Shown here in pieces: positions 38,910-48,368 of a stretch of DNA of 64,000 bases. Both the position numbers and the translations under genes were made by a program. Location of the stretch: assembly GCF_006715785.1 (NCBI RefSeq), contig NZ_VFNX01000001.1:5374001-5438000 (forward strand), in the 5' to 3' direction. Below the pieces are notes generated by a model. The model saw only the letters and a program-made list of their open reading frames with translations, made no database searches and was not told the origin of the DNA. Position 1 is the first letter of the stretch. Each line of letters opens with the position of its first letter. This DNA is from Streptomyces puniciscabiei. Lineage in GTDB: Bacteria > Actinomycetota > Actinomycetes > Streptomycetales > Streptomycetaceae.

Positions 38910-39686
38910 ATGAGCACGCGCACGCCGCTGATGGCGGGCAACTGGAAGATGAACCTCAACCACCTCGAGGCCATCGCGCACGTCCAGAAGCTCGCCTTCG
39001 CCCTGGCCGACAAGGACTACGAGGCCGTCGAGGTCGCCGTCCTGCCGCCCTTCACCGACCTGCGCTCCGTGCAGACCCTGGTCGACGGCGACAAGCTCAG
39101 GATCAAGTACGGCGCCCAGGACATCTCGCAGCACGACTCCGGCGCCTACACCGGCGAGATCTCCGGCCCGATGCTGGCCAAGCTGAAGTGCACCTACGTG
39201 GTCATCGGCCACTCCGAGCGCCGCCAGTACCACAACGAGACCGACGAGCTGGTGAACGCCAAGGTCAAGACCGCCTACAAGCACGGCCTGACCCCGATCC
39301 TGTGCGTCGGCGAGGAGCTGGACGTCCGCGAGGCGGGCAACCACGTCACCCACACCCTCGCCCAGGTCGAGGGCGGTCTGAAGGACCTCCCGGCCGAGCA
39401 GGCCGAGACGATCGTGATCGCCTACGAGCCCGTGTGGGCCATCGGCACCGGCAAGGTCTGCGGTGCCGAGGACGCCCAGGAGGTCTGCGCCGCCATCCGC
39501 GGCAAGATCGCCGAGCTGTACTCGCAGGACGTGGCCGACAAGGTCCGCATCCAGTACGGCGGCTCCGTGAAGGCCGGCAACGTCGCCGAGATCATGGCCA
39601 AGGCCGACATCGACGGCGCCCTGGTCGGCGGCGCCTCGCTGGACGCCGACGAGTTCGTCAAGATCGTGCGTTTCCGCGATCAGTGA
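38910..39686 (+). CDS. tpiA: triosephosphate isomerase
   Basis: 258-residue TIM-barrel enzyme interconverting dihydroxyacetone phosphate and glyceraldehyde 3-phosphate. Conserved residues: Asn/Lys in [10 protein letters not shown], the electrophilic His in [11 protein letters not shown], the catalytic Glu in [12 protein letters not shown], and the phosphate-binding YGGSVKAGN and [10 protein letters not shown]. It is co-transcribed with pgk (5-bp gap) and followed by secG. Confidence 0.97.
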   Translation: MSTRTPLMAGNWKMNLNHLEAIAHVQKLAFALADKDYEAVEVAVLPPFTDLRSVQTLVDGDKLRIKYGAQDISQHDSGAYTGEISGPMLAKLKCTYVVIGHSERRQYHNETDELVNAKVKTAYKHGLTPILCVGEELDVREAGNHVTHTLAQVEGGLKDLPAEQAETIVIAYEPVWAIGTGKVCGAEDAQEVCAAIRGKIAELYSQDVADKVRIQYGGSVKAGNVAEIMAKADIDGALVGGASLDADEFVKIVRFRDQ

Positions 39687-39794
39687 CGCACGCTGTGAGT
39701 AGGCGCTAGCGGCGATACGTCGTACTCTTGCGGGGGCACCGCCGACGTGTTGTGCCCCCGTCGTCCATCCGAATCCGAGGAAGTTGGTCCAGCC

Positions 39795-40031
39795 GTGGTT
39801 TTGGGGTTCTCGATCGCCCTGATCGTCTTCAGCCTGCTGCTGATGCTGCTGGTGCTGATGCACAAGGGGAAGGGCGGCGGCCTCTCCGACATGTTCGGTG
39901 GTGGCATGGCGTCGTCCGTCGGCGGCTCCTCGGTCGCCGAGCGCAACCTCGACCGGATCACCATCGTGGTCGGTCTGCTGTGGTTCGCGTGCATCATCGT
40001 CCTCGGCATCGTGATGAAGACGAACAGCTGA
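39795..40031 (+). CDS. secG: preprotein translocase subunit SecG
   Basis: 78-residue SecG with two transmembrane helices (about 4-22 and 54-74) and the conserved loop KGKGGGLSDMFGG-GGSS between them. SecG assists the SecYEG channel. The GTG at 39795 begins VVLGFSIALIVFSLL. A -10-like TACTCT at 39723-39728 suggests its own promoter after tpiA. The tpiA-secG order is common in actinobacteria. Confidence 0.93.
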   Translation: MVLGFSIALIVFSLLLMLLVLMHKGKGGGLSDMFGGGMASSVGGSSVAERNLDRITIVVGLLWFACIIVLGIVMKTNS

Positions 40032-40201
40032 GACGAACAGCTGAGAGGTGCGGCTGACAACCCGCACAGCACACACATCACGCATATTCGGTACGTAAGG
40101 CCCCATGTTCGGTACGCGCTCCTGGGTGCGGCCTATCATGGGGCTTGCGTCTGGATGTGGGGCTGGTAACTCCAATCACTGGACGCGCGTTGGGCCTTAC
40201 G

Positions 40202-40246
40202 TAGACTGAGGCGCTCGCAGCGAAGCGAAACGCCGACTCGCTTCGC
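40202..40246 (+). promoter_or_regulatory. promoter -10 box and leader stem-loop of the RbpA paralogue
   Basis: TAGACT at 40202-40207 is a likely -10 box. The leader then holds a perfect 9-bp stem GCGAAGCGA (40220-40228) / TCGCTTCGC (40238-40246) with a 9-nt loop, ending 12 nt before the GGGAG ribosome binding site. Confidence 0.55.
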
Positions 40247-40272
40247 GGCACCATCACGCAGGGAGTTACACC

Positions 40273-40608
40273 GTGGCAAGTGGCAACGCGATCCGAGGAA
40301 GCCGGGTCGGGGCGGGGCCGATGGGCGAGGCCGAGCGCGGCGAGTCCGCGCCGCGTCTGCGCATCTCCTTCTGGTGCTCCAACGGGCACGAGACGCAGCC
40401 GAGCTTCGCCAGCGACGCGCAGGTTCCCGACACCTGGGACTGCCCGCGCTGCGGCTTCCCGGCCGGACAGGACCGGGACAACCCGCCGGACCCGCCGCGC
40501 ACCGAGCCGTACAAGACGCACCTGGCGTACGTGCGGGAGCGGCGCAGCGACGCGGACGGCGAGGCGATCCTCGCCGAGGCGCTCGCCAAACTGCGGGGCG
40601 AGATCTAG
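40273..40608 (+). CDS. RbpA-family RNA-polymerase-binding protein
   Basis: 111 residues. It is similar to RbpA, the actinobacterial activator that binds RNA polymerase and group I/II sigma factors. It has a core with a zinc-ribbon-like cysteine set (SFWCSNGHETQPSFASD, TWDCPRCGFPAG) and a C-terminal sigma-interacting helix (THLAYVRERRSDADGEAILAEALAKLRG). The N-terminal basic ASGNAIRGSRVGAGPMGE matches the RNAP/DNA-contacting tail. It differs clearly from the classical S. coelicolor RbpA sequence I remember, so it is more likely the second paralogue (RbpB-like). The GTG at 40273 follows GGGAG. Confidence 0.85.
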   Translation: MASGNAIRGSRVGAGPMGEAERGESAPRLRISFWCSNGHETQPSFASDAQVPDTWDCPRCGFPAGQDRDNPPDPPRTEPYKTHLAYVRERRSDADGEAILAEALAKLRGEI

Positions 40609-40677
40609 TACTTGACACCAGCCGGGCGCCTCGAGGTGCCTGGCCGGAGCCGTGTCCGCCCGCTCGCGGCCGACCGA

Positions 40678-40700
40678 TTGTCAGTGGCGCCCTCTACGGT
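40678..40700 (+). promoter_or_regulatory. RecA-NDp/PafBC-type promoter of the MFS gene
   Basis: TTGTCAGTG (40678-40686), 8 nt, TACGGT (40695-40700). The box and the -10 are the same as those of uvrB. The start is expected near 40707, about 40 nt before the GTG at 40746. Confidence 0.85.
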
Positions 40701-40745
40701 TTTTCCTGAGCCGTTCTTCGACGGCACGGATCGTGAGGGGGAGCT

Positions 40746-42014
40746 GTGTCGGGGGTCGGGAAGGTGCAGGCGGGGGCGCCGGCGTGGCGCGGGGGATTCG
40801 CGCGGCTGTGGACGGCCGCCGTGGTGTCCCGGTTCGGGGACGCGTTACGGAACTCGGCGCTGCCCCTGCTCGCGGTGCGGCTCAGCGACGAGCCGCTGGT
40901 CATCGCCTCGGTGACAGCCTGTGGGTATGTGCCGTGGCTGCTGTTCGGGCTGCTCGGCGGGGCCGTGGCCGACCGGGTCGACGGGCGGCGGGCGATGTGG
41001 GCCGTGGACACGGTCCGCTGCCTGCTGGTGGCCGCGTTCGCCGTCGCCGTGGGACTGGGCCATGCCTCGATCCCCCTGCTGCTCGCCCTCGCATTCGCGT
41101 TGACCACGCTCCAGACCCTCTTCGACAACGCCGCCACGGCCCTGCTGCCCGCGCTCGTGGACCGAGCGGCCCTGGGCGGCGCCAACGCCCGGCTGATGAC
41201 CGGCCAGCAGATCGCCGGCGGTCTGCTCGCCGCCCCACTGGTGCCGCTGCTGCTGACGGCGGGCGCGTTCATGCCGTTCGCGGCCGACGCGTGCACCTTC
41301 CTGGCGGCCGCCGCCCTCGTGGCGTCCCTGCGGACACGCCCGCCCAAGCGCGCGCCACGCCCCGCGGGCAGCACCCTGCGGACGGAGATCGGGGCGGGCC
41401 TGCGCGCCCTGTGGGGCGACCGAGCCCTGCGCGCGACCTGTGTGGCCACGCTGCTGTGCAACATCGGCATGGGCGGCCTGATCGCCACCCTGGCGCTGCA
41501 CGTGACGCGCTGGCTGGACGCGGGCAACGCCGGATATGCCGCCGCGATGACGGCGTTCTCGGTGGGCAGCATCACGGGCGGATTCGTCGCCCAGCGTCTC
41601 GCGCGCCGCACCGGCCGGGTGCGGGCGCTGCTCGTCGCCGGCGGCATCCAGACGTCGTCACTGCTGCTCATCGGATCCGTCCGGCACCTGGCCGCGCTCG
41701 TCACCGGCATGCTGCTGCTCGGCGCCATGAACATGGTGTGGAACGTCAACCAGGTCACCCTGATGCAGCAGCGCAGTCCCGAGGCGATGGTGGGCCGTAT
41801 CGCCTCCGCGTTCCGTACGTCCTCGACGTCCGGCGCCCCGCTCGGCGCGCTCCTCGGTGGAGTGGCGGCCCGGACATACGGGCTGAACGGCCCGGCCCTG
41901 TTCGCCGCCGTCCTGTTCGCCCTCGCCGTCACTTCGCTGATACCGGCCCGCAAGCCGGACGTACCTGTTGTTGCGCCGCACGACGACGTCATGACGGCTC
42001 GTGCCGCGCAGTGA
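40746..42014 (+). CDS. MFS efflux transporter under a DNA-damage-type promoter
   Basis: 422 residues, 12 transmembrane helices, MFS_3/drug-exporter type ([82 protein letters not shown]). Substrate unknown. The purine-rich GAGGGGGAG lies close before the GTG at 40746, and a second in-frame GTG at 40764 is an alternative. The promoter is a RecA-NDp/PafBC box, so expression is expected on DNA damage. Export of a genotoxic compound or antibiotic is a reasonable guess. It lies between the RbpA paralogue and pgi. Confidence 0.85.
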   Translation: MSGVGKVQAGAPAWRGGFARLWTAAVVSRFGDALRNSALPLLAVRLSDEPLVIASVTACGYVPWLLFGLLGGAVADRVDGRRAMWAVDTVRCLLVAAFAVAVGLGHASIPLLLALAFALTTLQTLFDNAATALLPALVDRAALGGANARLMTGQQIAGGLLAAPLVPLLLTAGAFMPFAADACTFLAAAALVASLRTRPPKRAPRPAGSTLRTEIGAGLRALWGDRALRATCVATLLCNIGMGGLIATLALHVTRWLDAGNAGYAAAMTAFSVGSITGGFVAQRLARRTGRVRALLVAGGIQTSSLLLIGSVRHLAALVTGMLLLGAMNMVWNVNQVTLMQQRSPEAMVGRIASAFRTSSTSGAPLGALLGGVAARTYGLNGPALFAAVLFALAVTSLIPARKPDVPVVAPHDDVMTARAAQ

Positions 42015-42066
42015 TCAATTAGGTTGGAACAGCTGGGACAGGCACGAAAGAAGGCGGAAGTCGGAA

Positions 42067-43719
42067 ATGAACGCAGACGGCCGTACCAGGCTCCATCAGA
42101 CGCCCGAGTGGACCGCTCTCGCCAAGCACCGGGAGGAGCTGGCCGACACCCATCTCAGGGAGCTGTTCGCCGCCGATCCCGGGCGCGGTGAGGGATACAC
42201 GCTCCAGGTCGGCGATCTGTACCTCGACTACTCGAAGCACCTGGTCACCGACGAGACCCTGCGGTTGCTGCGCGAGCTGGCCGCCGCCACGGACGTGTTC
42301 GGCCTCAGGGACGCCATGTTCCGCGGCGAGAGGATCAACGTCACCGAGAACCGTGCGGTCCTGCACACCGCGCTCCGCGCCCCGCGCGACGCGGTGATCG
42401 AGGTCGACGGGGAGAACGTCGTCCCGAAGGTGCACGCCGTCCTCGACAGGATGAGCGACTTCGCCGACCGCGTCCGCTCCGGGGCCTGGACCGGCCACAC
42501 CGGCAGGCGCATCAAGAACGTCGTCAACGTCGGCATCGGCGGCTCCGACCTGGGCCCCGCGATGGCCTATGAGGTGCTGCGCAGCTTCACCGACCGCGCC
42601 CTGACGGTCCGCTTCGTCTCCAACGTGGACGGCGCCGACCTGCACGAGGCCACGCGGGACCTGGACCCGGCCGAGACCCTGTTCATCATCGCCTCCAAGA
42701 CCTTCACCACCATCGAGACCATCACCAACGCGACGAGCGCGCGGACGTGGCTGGTGGAGGCGCTCGGTGACGAGTCGGCGGTGGCCAAGCACTTCGTGGC
42801 GCTGTCCACGAACGCGGAGAAGGTCGCCGAGTTCGGCATCGACACGGACAACATGTTCGAGTTCTGGGACTGGGTCGGCGGCCGCTACTCGTACGACTCC
42901 GCGATCGGCCTGTCCCTGATGATCGCCATCGGCCCGGACCGGTTCCGGGAGATGCTCGACGGCTTCCGGCTGGTCGACGACCACTTCCGCACCGCGCCCG
43001 CCGAGGCCAACGCCCCCTTGCTGCTGGGCCTGCTGGGCATCTGGTACGGCAACTTCCACGACGCCCAGTCGCACGCGGTGCTGCCGTACAGCCACTACCT
43101 GTCGAAGTTCACCGCCTACCTCCAGCAGCTGGACATGGAGTCCAACGGCAAGTCGGTGCAGCGGGACGGCCGGCCGGTGGAGTGGCAGACCGGGCCGGTG
43201 GTGTGGGGCACCCCGGGCACCAACGGGCAGCACGCCTACTACCAGTTGATCCACCAGGGCACCAAGCTGATCCCGGCGGACTTCATCGGCTTCGCCCGGC
43301 CCGTCGGTGAGCTGAGCGTGGAACTCAAGGCCCAGCACGACCTGTTGATGGCCAACTTCTTCGCCCAGACCCAGGCGCTGGCCTTCGGCAAGAGCGCCGA
43401 GGAGGTCCGCGCGGAGGGGGTGCCTGAGGAGCTGGTCCCGCACAAGACCTTCCGGGGCAACCGGCCGACGACGACCATCCTGGCGAAGGAGCTGACCCCG
43501 TCGGTCCTCGGCCAGCTGATCGCCCTCTACGAACACAAGGTGTTCGTGCAGGGCGCCGTGTGGAACATCGACTCCTTCGACCAGTGGGGCGTGGAACTGG
43601 GCAAGGTCCTCGCCAAGCGCGTCGAGCCCGCCCTGACCGAGGGCGCCGAGGTCGAGGGCCTCGACGCGTCGACGCGGACACTGGTCGCCAAGTACCGGGA
43701 GCTGCGCGGCCGTAGCTGA
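42067..43719 (+). CDS. pgi: glucose-6-phosphate isomerase
   Basis: 550-residue PGI interconverting glucose 6-phosphate and fructose 6-phosphate. Signatures: [33 protein letters not shown] (phosphate site), [54 protein letters not shown] (with the following [14 protein letters not shown]) and [19 protein letters not shown]. Full length. The ATG at 42067 follows GGAAGTCGGAA. It is transcribed after the MFS gene (53 bp gap) and is followed by a large hairpin terminator. Confidence 0.97.
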   Translation: MNADGRTRLHQTPEWTALAKHREELADTHLRELFAADPGRGEGYTLQVGDLYLDYSKHLVTDETLRLLRELAAATDVFGLRDAMFRGERINVTENRAVLHTALRAPRDAVIEVDGENVVPKVHAVLDRMSDFADRVRSGAWTGHTGRRIKNVVNVGIGGSDLGPAMAYEVLRSFTDRALTVRFVSNVDGADLHEATRDLDPAETLFIIASKTFTTIETITNATSARTWLVEALGDESAVAKHFVALSTNAEKVAEFGIDTDNMFEFWDWVGGRYSYDSAIGLSLMIAIGPDRFREMLDGFRLVDDHFRTAPAEANAPLLLGLLGIWYGNFHDAQSHAVLPYSHYLSKFTAYLQQLDMESNGKSVQRDGRPVEWQTGPVVWGTPGTNGQHAYYQLIHQGTKLIPADFIGFARPVGELSVELKAQHDLLMANFFAQTQALAFGKSAEEVRAEGVPEELVPHKTFRGNRPTTTILAKELTPSVLGQLIALYEHKVFVQGAVWNIDSFDQWGVELGKVLAKRVEPALTEGAEVEGLDASTRTLVAKYRELRGRS

Positions 43720-43745
43720 TCGGCGGGCAGCTGAGCGGTGGCACG

Positions 43746-43798
43746 CGGGAGCCGGACGCGGCGGTGGCCCTCCGAGGGGCCGGCCGGCCCGGCTCCCG
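43746..43798 (+). terminator. large hairpin after pgi
   Basis: CGGGAGCCGG (43746-43755) pairs perfectly with CCGGCTCCCG (43789-43798), and an inner GGCCC/GGGCC stem can extend it. A -10-like TAGACT (43799-43804) for the next gene begins immediately after it. Confidence 0.75.
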
Positions 43799-43844
43799 TA
43801 GACTCCCCGATGATCATGTGAGTCACGACTCGGGGGAGTACGCA

Positions 43845-44645
43845 GTGGCCGCTGGGCGGGGAAGCCGCACCGGATCCGCGGAGCGCGGGCGAAACTTTCT
43901 GAAGGCCCATCACGCCGCCTGGGCGGTGTTCCACCCCGCGTGGATACCCGAACCGCTCGATCCGGCGGTGGAGGAGCTCAAGCGGATCCGCGTCGCCGCC
44001 GGCACCGTCGCGGCGGTCGGTGTCTACACCTTCGTCGAGGGCGGCTTCGCTCCCGAGGAGATGCTCCAGAACCTGCTGATCGCCTCGGTCGTCCTGCTGT
44101 TCGTCACCCCGCTCACCGTCGGTGTGATGCTCTGGATCTGGCGGCGCACCGGCAGCCTGCGCCCGCTGCGTCCCGCCCTGCTGAAGGCCCTGGGGCTGTT
44201 GCTGACCTTCGTGGGCTCGGTCGTCGCGACGGTCCTGATGCTGCAGCACGCCAATGCGCTGGCCGGCGGGCTGCTGATCATACCGGTGAGCGTGCTGACG
44301 CTGTGGATGGTCTGGTTCGTCGGGGCGGGCGCCCTCCGGATCAACGGGAACTTCTTCGGCACGGCAGCCGTGCACCGCTGTCTCCCGCCGCTGCTGGCCA
44401 TGGTCACCAGCTGGCTGATGGCCCTGCCCGATCTCCTCACCGGAGACCTGCACGGCCTCGGCCTGCTGCTGGGCGTCGTGTTCATCCTCGGCGCCCCCGT
44501 GACGGTCTCGGCCATCGCGCTGTACGAGCTGGCCCTGCTCAAGCGCAGGCACGGCATCCGGCTGGCCGCCCATCCGGCGCTGCACACACCCCAGGGCCCG
44601 TACAACAACCGCACCCACAACAGCCGGTTCTCTTACGGGAGTTGA
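43845..44645 (+). CDS. integral membrane protein of unknown function
   Basis: 266 residues with five to six predicted transmembrane helices (for example MLQNLLIASVVLLFVTPLTV, LKALGLLLTFVGSVVATVLM, GGLLIIPVSVLTLWMVWFVG, LLLGVVFILGAPVTVSAIAL). A basic N-terminal cytoplasmic region contains AAWAVFHPAWIPEPLDP. I do not recognise a functional family. The GTG at 43845 is preferred because GGGGGAG (43832-43838) precedes it. An upstream ATG near 43764 lacks a site and overlaps the pgi terminator. It faces the MacB-type genes convergently. Confidence 0.7.
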   Translation: MAAGRGSRTGSAERGRNFLKAHHAAWAVFHPAWIPEPLDPAVEELKRIRVAAGTVAAVGVYTFVEGGFAPEEMLQNLLIASVVLLFVTPLTVGVMLWIWRRTGSLRPLRPALLKALGLLLTFVGSVVATVLMLQHANALAGGLLIIPVSVLTLWMVWFVGAGALRINGNFFGTAAVHRCLPPLLAMVTSWLMALPDLLTGDLHGLGLLLGVVFILGAPVTVSAIALYELALLKRRHGIRLAAHPALHTPQGPYNNRTHNSRFSYGS

Positions 44646-44663
44646 GTTCCCGACAGGCCTCGG

Positions 44664-46967
44664 TCAGGCCACCGCGCTCAGCGTGTCCGCGAGGCGGCTG
44701 CGTGCCGCGCGGGCCGCGGGCAGTGCCGCCAGCGCCGCCGCCCCGAGCACGGCGGCCGCGCCCAGCGCGAGCAGCAGCGCGGGCGACGGGGACTGGGCGA
44801 TCCCTGCGCCGATACCGCTGGAGCTGCCCTGGGCGTCGATCAGCCGGCGGCCCAGCGGCAGCCCCAGCGCCATGGCGGCGACCACCGCGGCCAGGGCCGT
44901 ACAGCTCGTCGCCGTGACGGTGATCGCGGTGATCTGCCGCGGGGACATGCCGATCGCCTTCAGTGCCAGCACGTCCCGCTCGCCCTCGCGGACGCTGCCG
45001 CCGATGGCGGTGAGCAGCTCGACCAGCCCGATCAGGGCCAGTACGGCGATCAGCCCGGCGACGACTCCGCGCAGCGGGGAGAGCCCGTCGGCGGGGTTCT
45101 CCACCGGGTGCACGTCCAGGTGGCCCCGGCCGGCCGCGGACAGCGCGGCGGCCACCTGCTGCGGGTCGGTGCCGGGGCGCAGCCGCAGTTCGTAGAAGGC
45201 GGGGGCCAGCGCGGGGTCGTTCTCGCGGAGGGTGTCCAGGGAGGTGGTCACCACCCGGCCGGCGTTCTGCGGTTCGATGCTGCGGCCCACGATGTGCAGG
45301 ATCTGCGGCCGGTCGCCCACCGTCATCCGCACCCAGTCACCGACCCGGGCGTGCAGCAGGTCCAGCAGGCCCTGGCCGGCCACCGCCTCGTCCGGTCCGC
45401 GTGCGGCCCGGCCCTCGGCGAGGGCGTAGGGGTAGGGCTCGGCGCGGGTGCCGACACCGCGCAGCGCGATGGTGCCGGTCTGGCCGGGGACCAGCGCGGC
45501 GACCTCGACTCCGGGGTAGGCGGCGGCGACCCGGTGATCGCCGGTGAGCAGGTCCCGTACGGCGGACGTGTCCATGGCACCGTCGGAGCGGACGGTGAGG
45601 GACGTCGGCAGACCCATGTGGTCCGGGCTGCTGTGGAAGCGGTCGATCGTGGTCCAGGCGCTGAGCGCCACCACGATCAGCAGCAGCGGCAGGGTCAGCC
45701 GGGCCACGGTGGCCAGCGACCGGCCGCGCCCCGAGAACGCCTTGTGGCAGCCGAGGACCAGCGCGGCCGGCAGCCGCAGCCCGAGCGCCCGCCGGGCCGC
45801 TCCGGTCAGCCGCCCGCCGGCCGGTGCGGTCCGGCGCGGCACCGGAACCGGCGGCACCCGCCCGGCCCGCCACGCCGCGAGACCCGTCGTCAGGCCGATG
45901 AACAGCACCGCGCCCACGGGCACCACGAACAGCGCCACGGTGTGCCCCGGCAGCCCCTGCCACACGCCCACGGCGTCGCCGAGCCGGCCGGGGATCCGGT
46001 GCCCCAGGGCCTCGGTGAGTGCCGCGGCGGCCACCGAGCCGAGCAGCGCGTACGCCAGGTGCTGGAGCAGGAAGATCCGGACGACCTGGCCGGGGGTGAA
46101 GCCGATCGCCTTCAGCACCGAAATGTCCCGCAGGTGCCCGCGGATGCGGGTGGCGATGGCCCCGTGCACGGCGAACCCGGCGGCGATCAGGGCGCCGAGA
46201 CCGAACAGGCCGAGCACCTGCCCGAGCAGCCGGTTGTCGCCCTGGGCGGCGGAGCGCGCCTGCTGCCAGGTGGAGACCTCGCCGACCGCGCCCGCGCCCA
46301 GCACCGTGACGGCACGCTGCACGGCGTAGTCCGTGTCGCCCGGGTCGGCCAGGCGCAGCCCGATCACCTGGCCGCCGGGAGCGCGTACGGCGGAGGGCAG
46401 GGCCCACACCAGCCCCGGCTGCTCGCCCGGGCTGTAGCGCGGCTCGGCACTGTCCGCGATGCCCTCGACGGTCAGGGTGCGGGCGGTGCCGGGCAGCGTG
46501 AGGGTGTCCCCGGGCTCGGCCAGCAGCGCCCGGGCCAGGCCGGTCTCCAGCACCACGCCGTCCGGTTCGGCCGGATCAAGCCAGTGCCCGGCGGTGAGCA
46601 GCGGCCGGCCGACGGACGGCAGCCCCGGCGTGCCGCGCAGCTCCACGGAGGCGCGGGTGCCGCCGCGTACGGCGACGGTGGCGGACTCGGTGCGGTAGGG
46701 GCCGGCCACGGACTCGACACCGTCCAGCCGGGCCAGCCCGCGGGCGTCGGCCGACGGCACGGTGTGGATCCACACATGCGCGCCACGGGCCTGGGTGAAC
46801 ACGCGCTGCCAGGGGTTGGTGGCGTACCCGAACAGGGCGGTGGCCAGCAGCAACGAGACGACGATCCCGGCGGTGGCCAGCACCAGGAACAGCGCCTCGC
46901 CCCGGTGGGTGCGCACGTCGGAGTGCGCCCAGCGCAGGGTGGCTCGCACGTCCCGGAGATCCAGCAC
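44664..46967 (-). CDS. FtsX/MacB-type ABC transporter permease
   Basis: 767 residues. There is an N-terminal membrane helix (GEALFLVLATAGIVVSLLLATALFG), a large extracytoplasmic region, then two FtsX domains each with three helices. The first follows LLGQVLGLFGLGALIAAGF and the second is at the C-terminus (LIAVLALIGLVELLTAIGG, ERDVLALKAIGMSPRQITA, LALGAAAVLGAAALAALPAARAARSR). The conserved LKAIG-x-x-P motif occurs twice. MacB-type systems move lipoproteins, peptides or drugs by mechanotransmission. It is the last gene of padR-ATPase-permease, starting 2 bp after the ATPase stop. Confidence 0.88.
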   Translation of the reverse strand: MLDLRDVRATLRWAHSDVRTHRGEALFLVLATAGIVVSLLLATALFGYATNPWQRVFTQARGAHVWIHTVPSADARGLARLDGVESVAGPYRTESATVAVRGGTRASVELRGTPGLPSVGRPLLTAGHWLDPAEPDGVVLETGLARALLAEPGDTLTLPGTARTLTVEGIADSAEPRYSPGEQPGLVWALPSAVRAPGGQVIGLRLADPGDTDYAVQRAVTVLGAGAVGEVSTWQQARSAAQGDNRLLGQVLGLFGLGALIAAGFAVHGAIATRIRGHLRDISVLKAIGFTPGQVVRIFLLQHLAYALLGSVAAAALTEALGHRIPGRLGDAVGVWQGLPGHTVALFVVPVGAVLFIGLTTGLAAWRAGRVPPVPVPRRTAPAGGRLTGAARRALGLRLPAALVLGCHKAFSGRGRSLATVARLTLPLLLIVVALSAWTTIDRFHSSPDHMGLPTSLTVRSDGAMDTSAVRDLLTGDHRVAAAYPGVEVAALVPGQTGTIALRGVGTRAEPYPYALAEGRAARGPDEAVAGQGLLDLLHARVGDWVRMTVGDRPQILHIVGRSIEPQNAGRVVTTSLDTLRENDPALAPAFYELRLRPGTDPQQVAAALSAAGRGHLDVHPVENPADGLSPLRGVVAGLIAVLALIGLVELLTAIGGSVREGERDVLALKAIGMSPRQITAITVTATSCTALAAVVAAMALGLPLGRRLIDAQGSSSGIGAGIAQSPSPALLLALGAAAVLGAAALAALPAARAARSRLADTLSAVA

Positions 46968-46969
46968 CG

Positions 46970-47734
46970 TCAGTCCCTCAGCTCCAGCACACCCGAGATC
47001 CCCGACTTCCGGGACGCGGTGGTGCCGTCCAGCTGCGCGTCGTCGGCTATCCGGCCGTCGAAGAAGCTGATCACCCGGTCGGCGGCGCTCGCCAGCCGGG
47101 CGTCATGCGTGACCAGCACGATCGTCTGGCCGCGCCCGTGGAAGCGGGACAGCAGCCGCATGACCTCGCGCGTGCCCTTGCTGTCCAGGCTGCCGGCGGG
47201 CTCGTCGGCCAGCAGCAGCGGCGGATGGTTGACCAGGGCCCGGGCGAGCGCGACCCGCTGCTGTTCGCCGCCGGACAGCTCGCCCGGCATGCTGCGCTCC
47301 TTGCCCGTGAGCCCCAGCTCCGCCAGCAGCTCCTCACGCTCGGCGCGCGCCTTCTTCGGCGGGACGCCGGCGAGCAGGGCGGGCAGCTCGACGTTGTCGG
47401 CGACGGACAGGTTCGACACCAGGTTGAAGAACTGGAACACGATCCCGATGGCCTTGCGGCGCTCCACCGCCCAGCGGGCCTCGCCGAAGGAGTCCGTGCA
47501 GCGCCCGTCCAGCCAGATGCTGCCCGCGTCCGGACGCTGCAGCCCGCCGAGCAGGTGCAACAGCGTGGACTTGCCCGCGCCCGACGGGCCGGTGATCGCC
47601 ACGAACTCGCCCCGCGCCACGGACAGGTCGACCCCGCGCACGGCATGCGCGGGCGCGCCCTCGCCGTGGTGCGTCTTCACCAGCCCCTCGGCCCGAAGCA
47701 CCGGAACAGTGTCCTCGCTCGCCCCAGTGCTCAT
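46970..47734 (-). CDS. MacB/LolD-type ABC transporter ATP-binding protein
   Basis: 254-residue ABC ATPase: Walker A GPSGAGKSTLLHLLGGL, Q-loop VFQFFNLVSNLSV, signature LSGGEQQRVALARALV, Walker B LLLADEPAGSLDSKG, H-loop VTHDARLA. The DEPAGSLDS form is typical of the MacB/LolD class. The ATG at 47734 overlaps the padR stop (ATGA), giving a coupled three-gene unit. Partner permease follows directly. Confidence 0.93.
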   Translation of the reverse strand: MSTGASEDTVPVLRAEGLVKTHHGEGAPAHAVRGVDLSVARGEFVAITGPSGAGKSTLLHLLGGLQRPDAGSIWLDGRCTDSFGEARWAVERRKAIGIVFQFFNLVSNLSVADNVELPALLAGVPPKKARAEREELLAELGLTGKERSMPGELSGGEQQRVALARALVNHPPLLLADEPAGSLDSKGTREVMRLLSRFHGRGQTIVLVTHDARLASAADRVISFFDGRIADDAQLDGTTASRKSGISGVLELRD

Positions 47735-48237
47735 TCCAGTTCCTCCTGGCACCGCTCGAGCCAGTCGAGGTCGGCCTGCAGATGCAGCATCGCGCCCTCG
47801 ATGAGCAGCTGGGCGATGCGGTTGTCCCGGTTCTCGGCCGTGGCCAGTTTCGACAGGTTGCGCATGGTGTTCAGGTACTGGCGCCGCTGCTTGTTGATGA
47901 GGGCGATCTGGTCGGCGAGACCGGTCTGCGGGGCGAGGGCGAGCTTCATGAAGAACTCGTCCCGCACCCGCGGCTCGTCCTCGGTCTCCTCGAACCAGGC
48001 GTGCAGCGCCTCCCGCCCGGCGTCGGTGAGGTGGTAGACCTTCTTGTTGGGCCGGCTGGACTGCTCGACGTCCTCGCCCTCGATCAGTCCCGACTTCTCG
48101 AGGCGGCCGAGGGTGACGTAGATCTGGCCGACGTTCGGCTGAGGGTACGCGGAGCCCAGCAGTTGCTCAAGGTCCTGCTTCAGCTCGTAGCCATGGGCCG
48201 GACCACGGGCGAGGAGTGCCAGGAGGGGCAGGCGCAC
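47731..48237 (-). CDS. PadR-family transcriptional regulator
   Basis: 168 residues: PadR winged helix (LPLLALLARGPAHGYELKQDL, YPQPNVGQIYVTLGRLEKSGLI, RPNKKVYHLTDAGREALHAWF) and a C-terminal dimerising helical domain. PadR proteins often repress neighbouring ABC exporters and are relieved by the exporter's substrate. The GTG at 48237 is the first codon of the conserved domain. The operator candidate is the perfect inverted repeat at 48290-48304, about 55 bp upstream. Confidence 0.9.
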   Translation of the reverse strand: MRLPLLALLARGPAHGYELKQDLEQLLGSAYPQPNVGQIYVTLGRLEKSGLIEGEDVEQSSRPNKKVYHLTDAGREALHAWFEETEDEPRVRDEFFMKLALAPQTGLADQIALINKQRRQYLNTMRNLSKLATAENRDNRIAQLLIEGAMLHLQADLDWLERCQEELE

Positions 48238-48289
48238 TCGTGCTGTCCTCCTGTCTGCTCACAATGTGCTCCAGGCCCTAGTATCGCCC

Positions 48290-48304
48290 ATACCTAACAG
48301 GTAT
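48290..48304. promoter_or_regulatory. 15-bp perfect inverted repeat between padR and a divergent binding-protein gene
   Basis: ATACCT-AAC-AGGTAT. It lies 53 bp upstream of padR and 65 bp upstream of the divergent solute-binding-protein gene, so it could serve either. A related half, TACCTAACA, recurs upstream of the alpha-glucosidase gene at 49760-49768. Confidence 0.6.
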
Positions 48305-48368
48305 ACATGGCCTCTGACTCCCGGGCGAGGGTGCCCGGAGCCGTGTGTACGTGTTCAGGGAGGAACCT

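Noticed and set aside
43802..43839. Hairpin covering the ribosome binding site of the membrane protein gene
   Set aside because: The 5' arm (ACTCCCCGA) overlaps the -10 box TAGACT, so it would not be in the transcript if that promoter is used.
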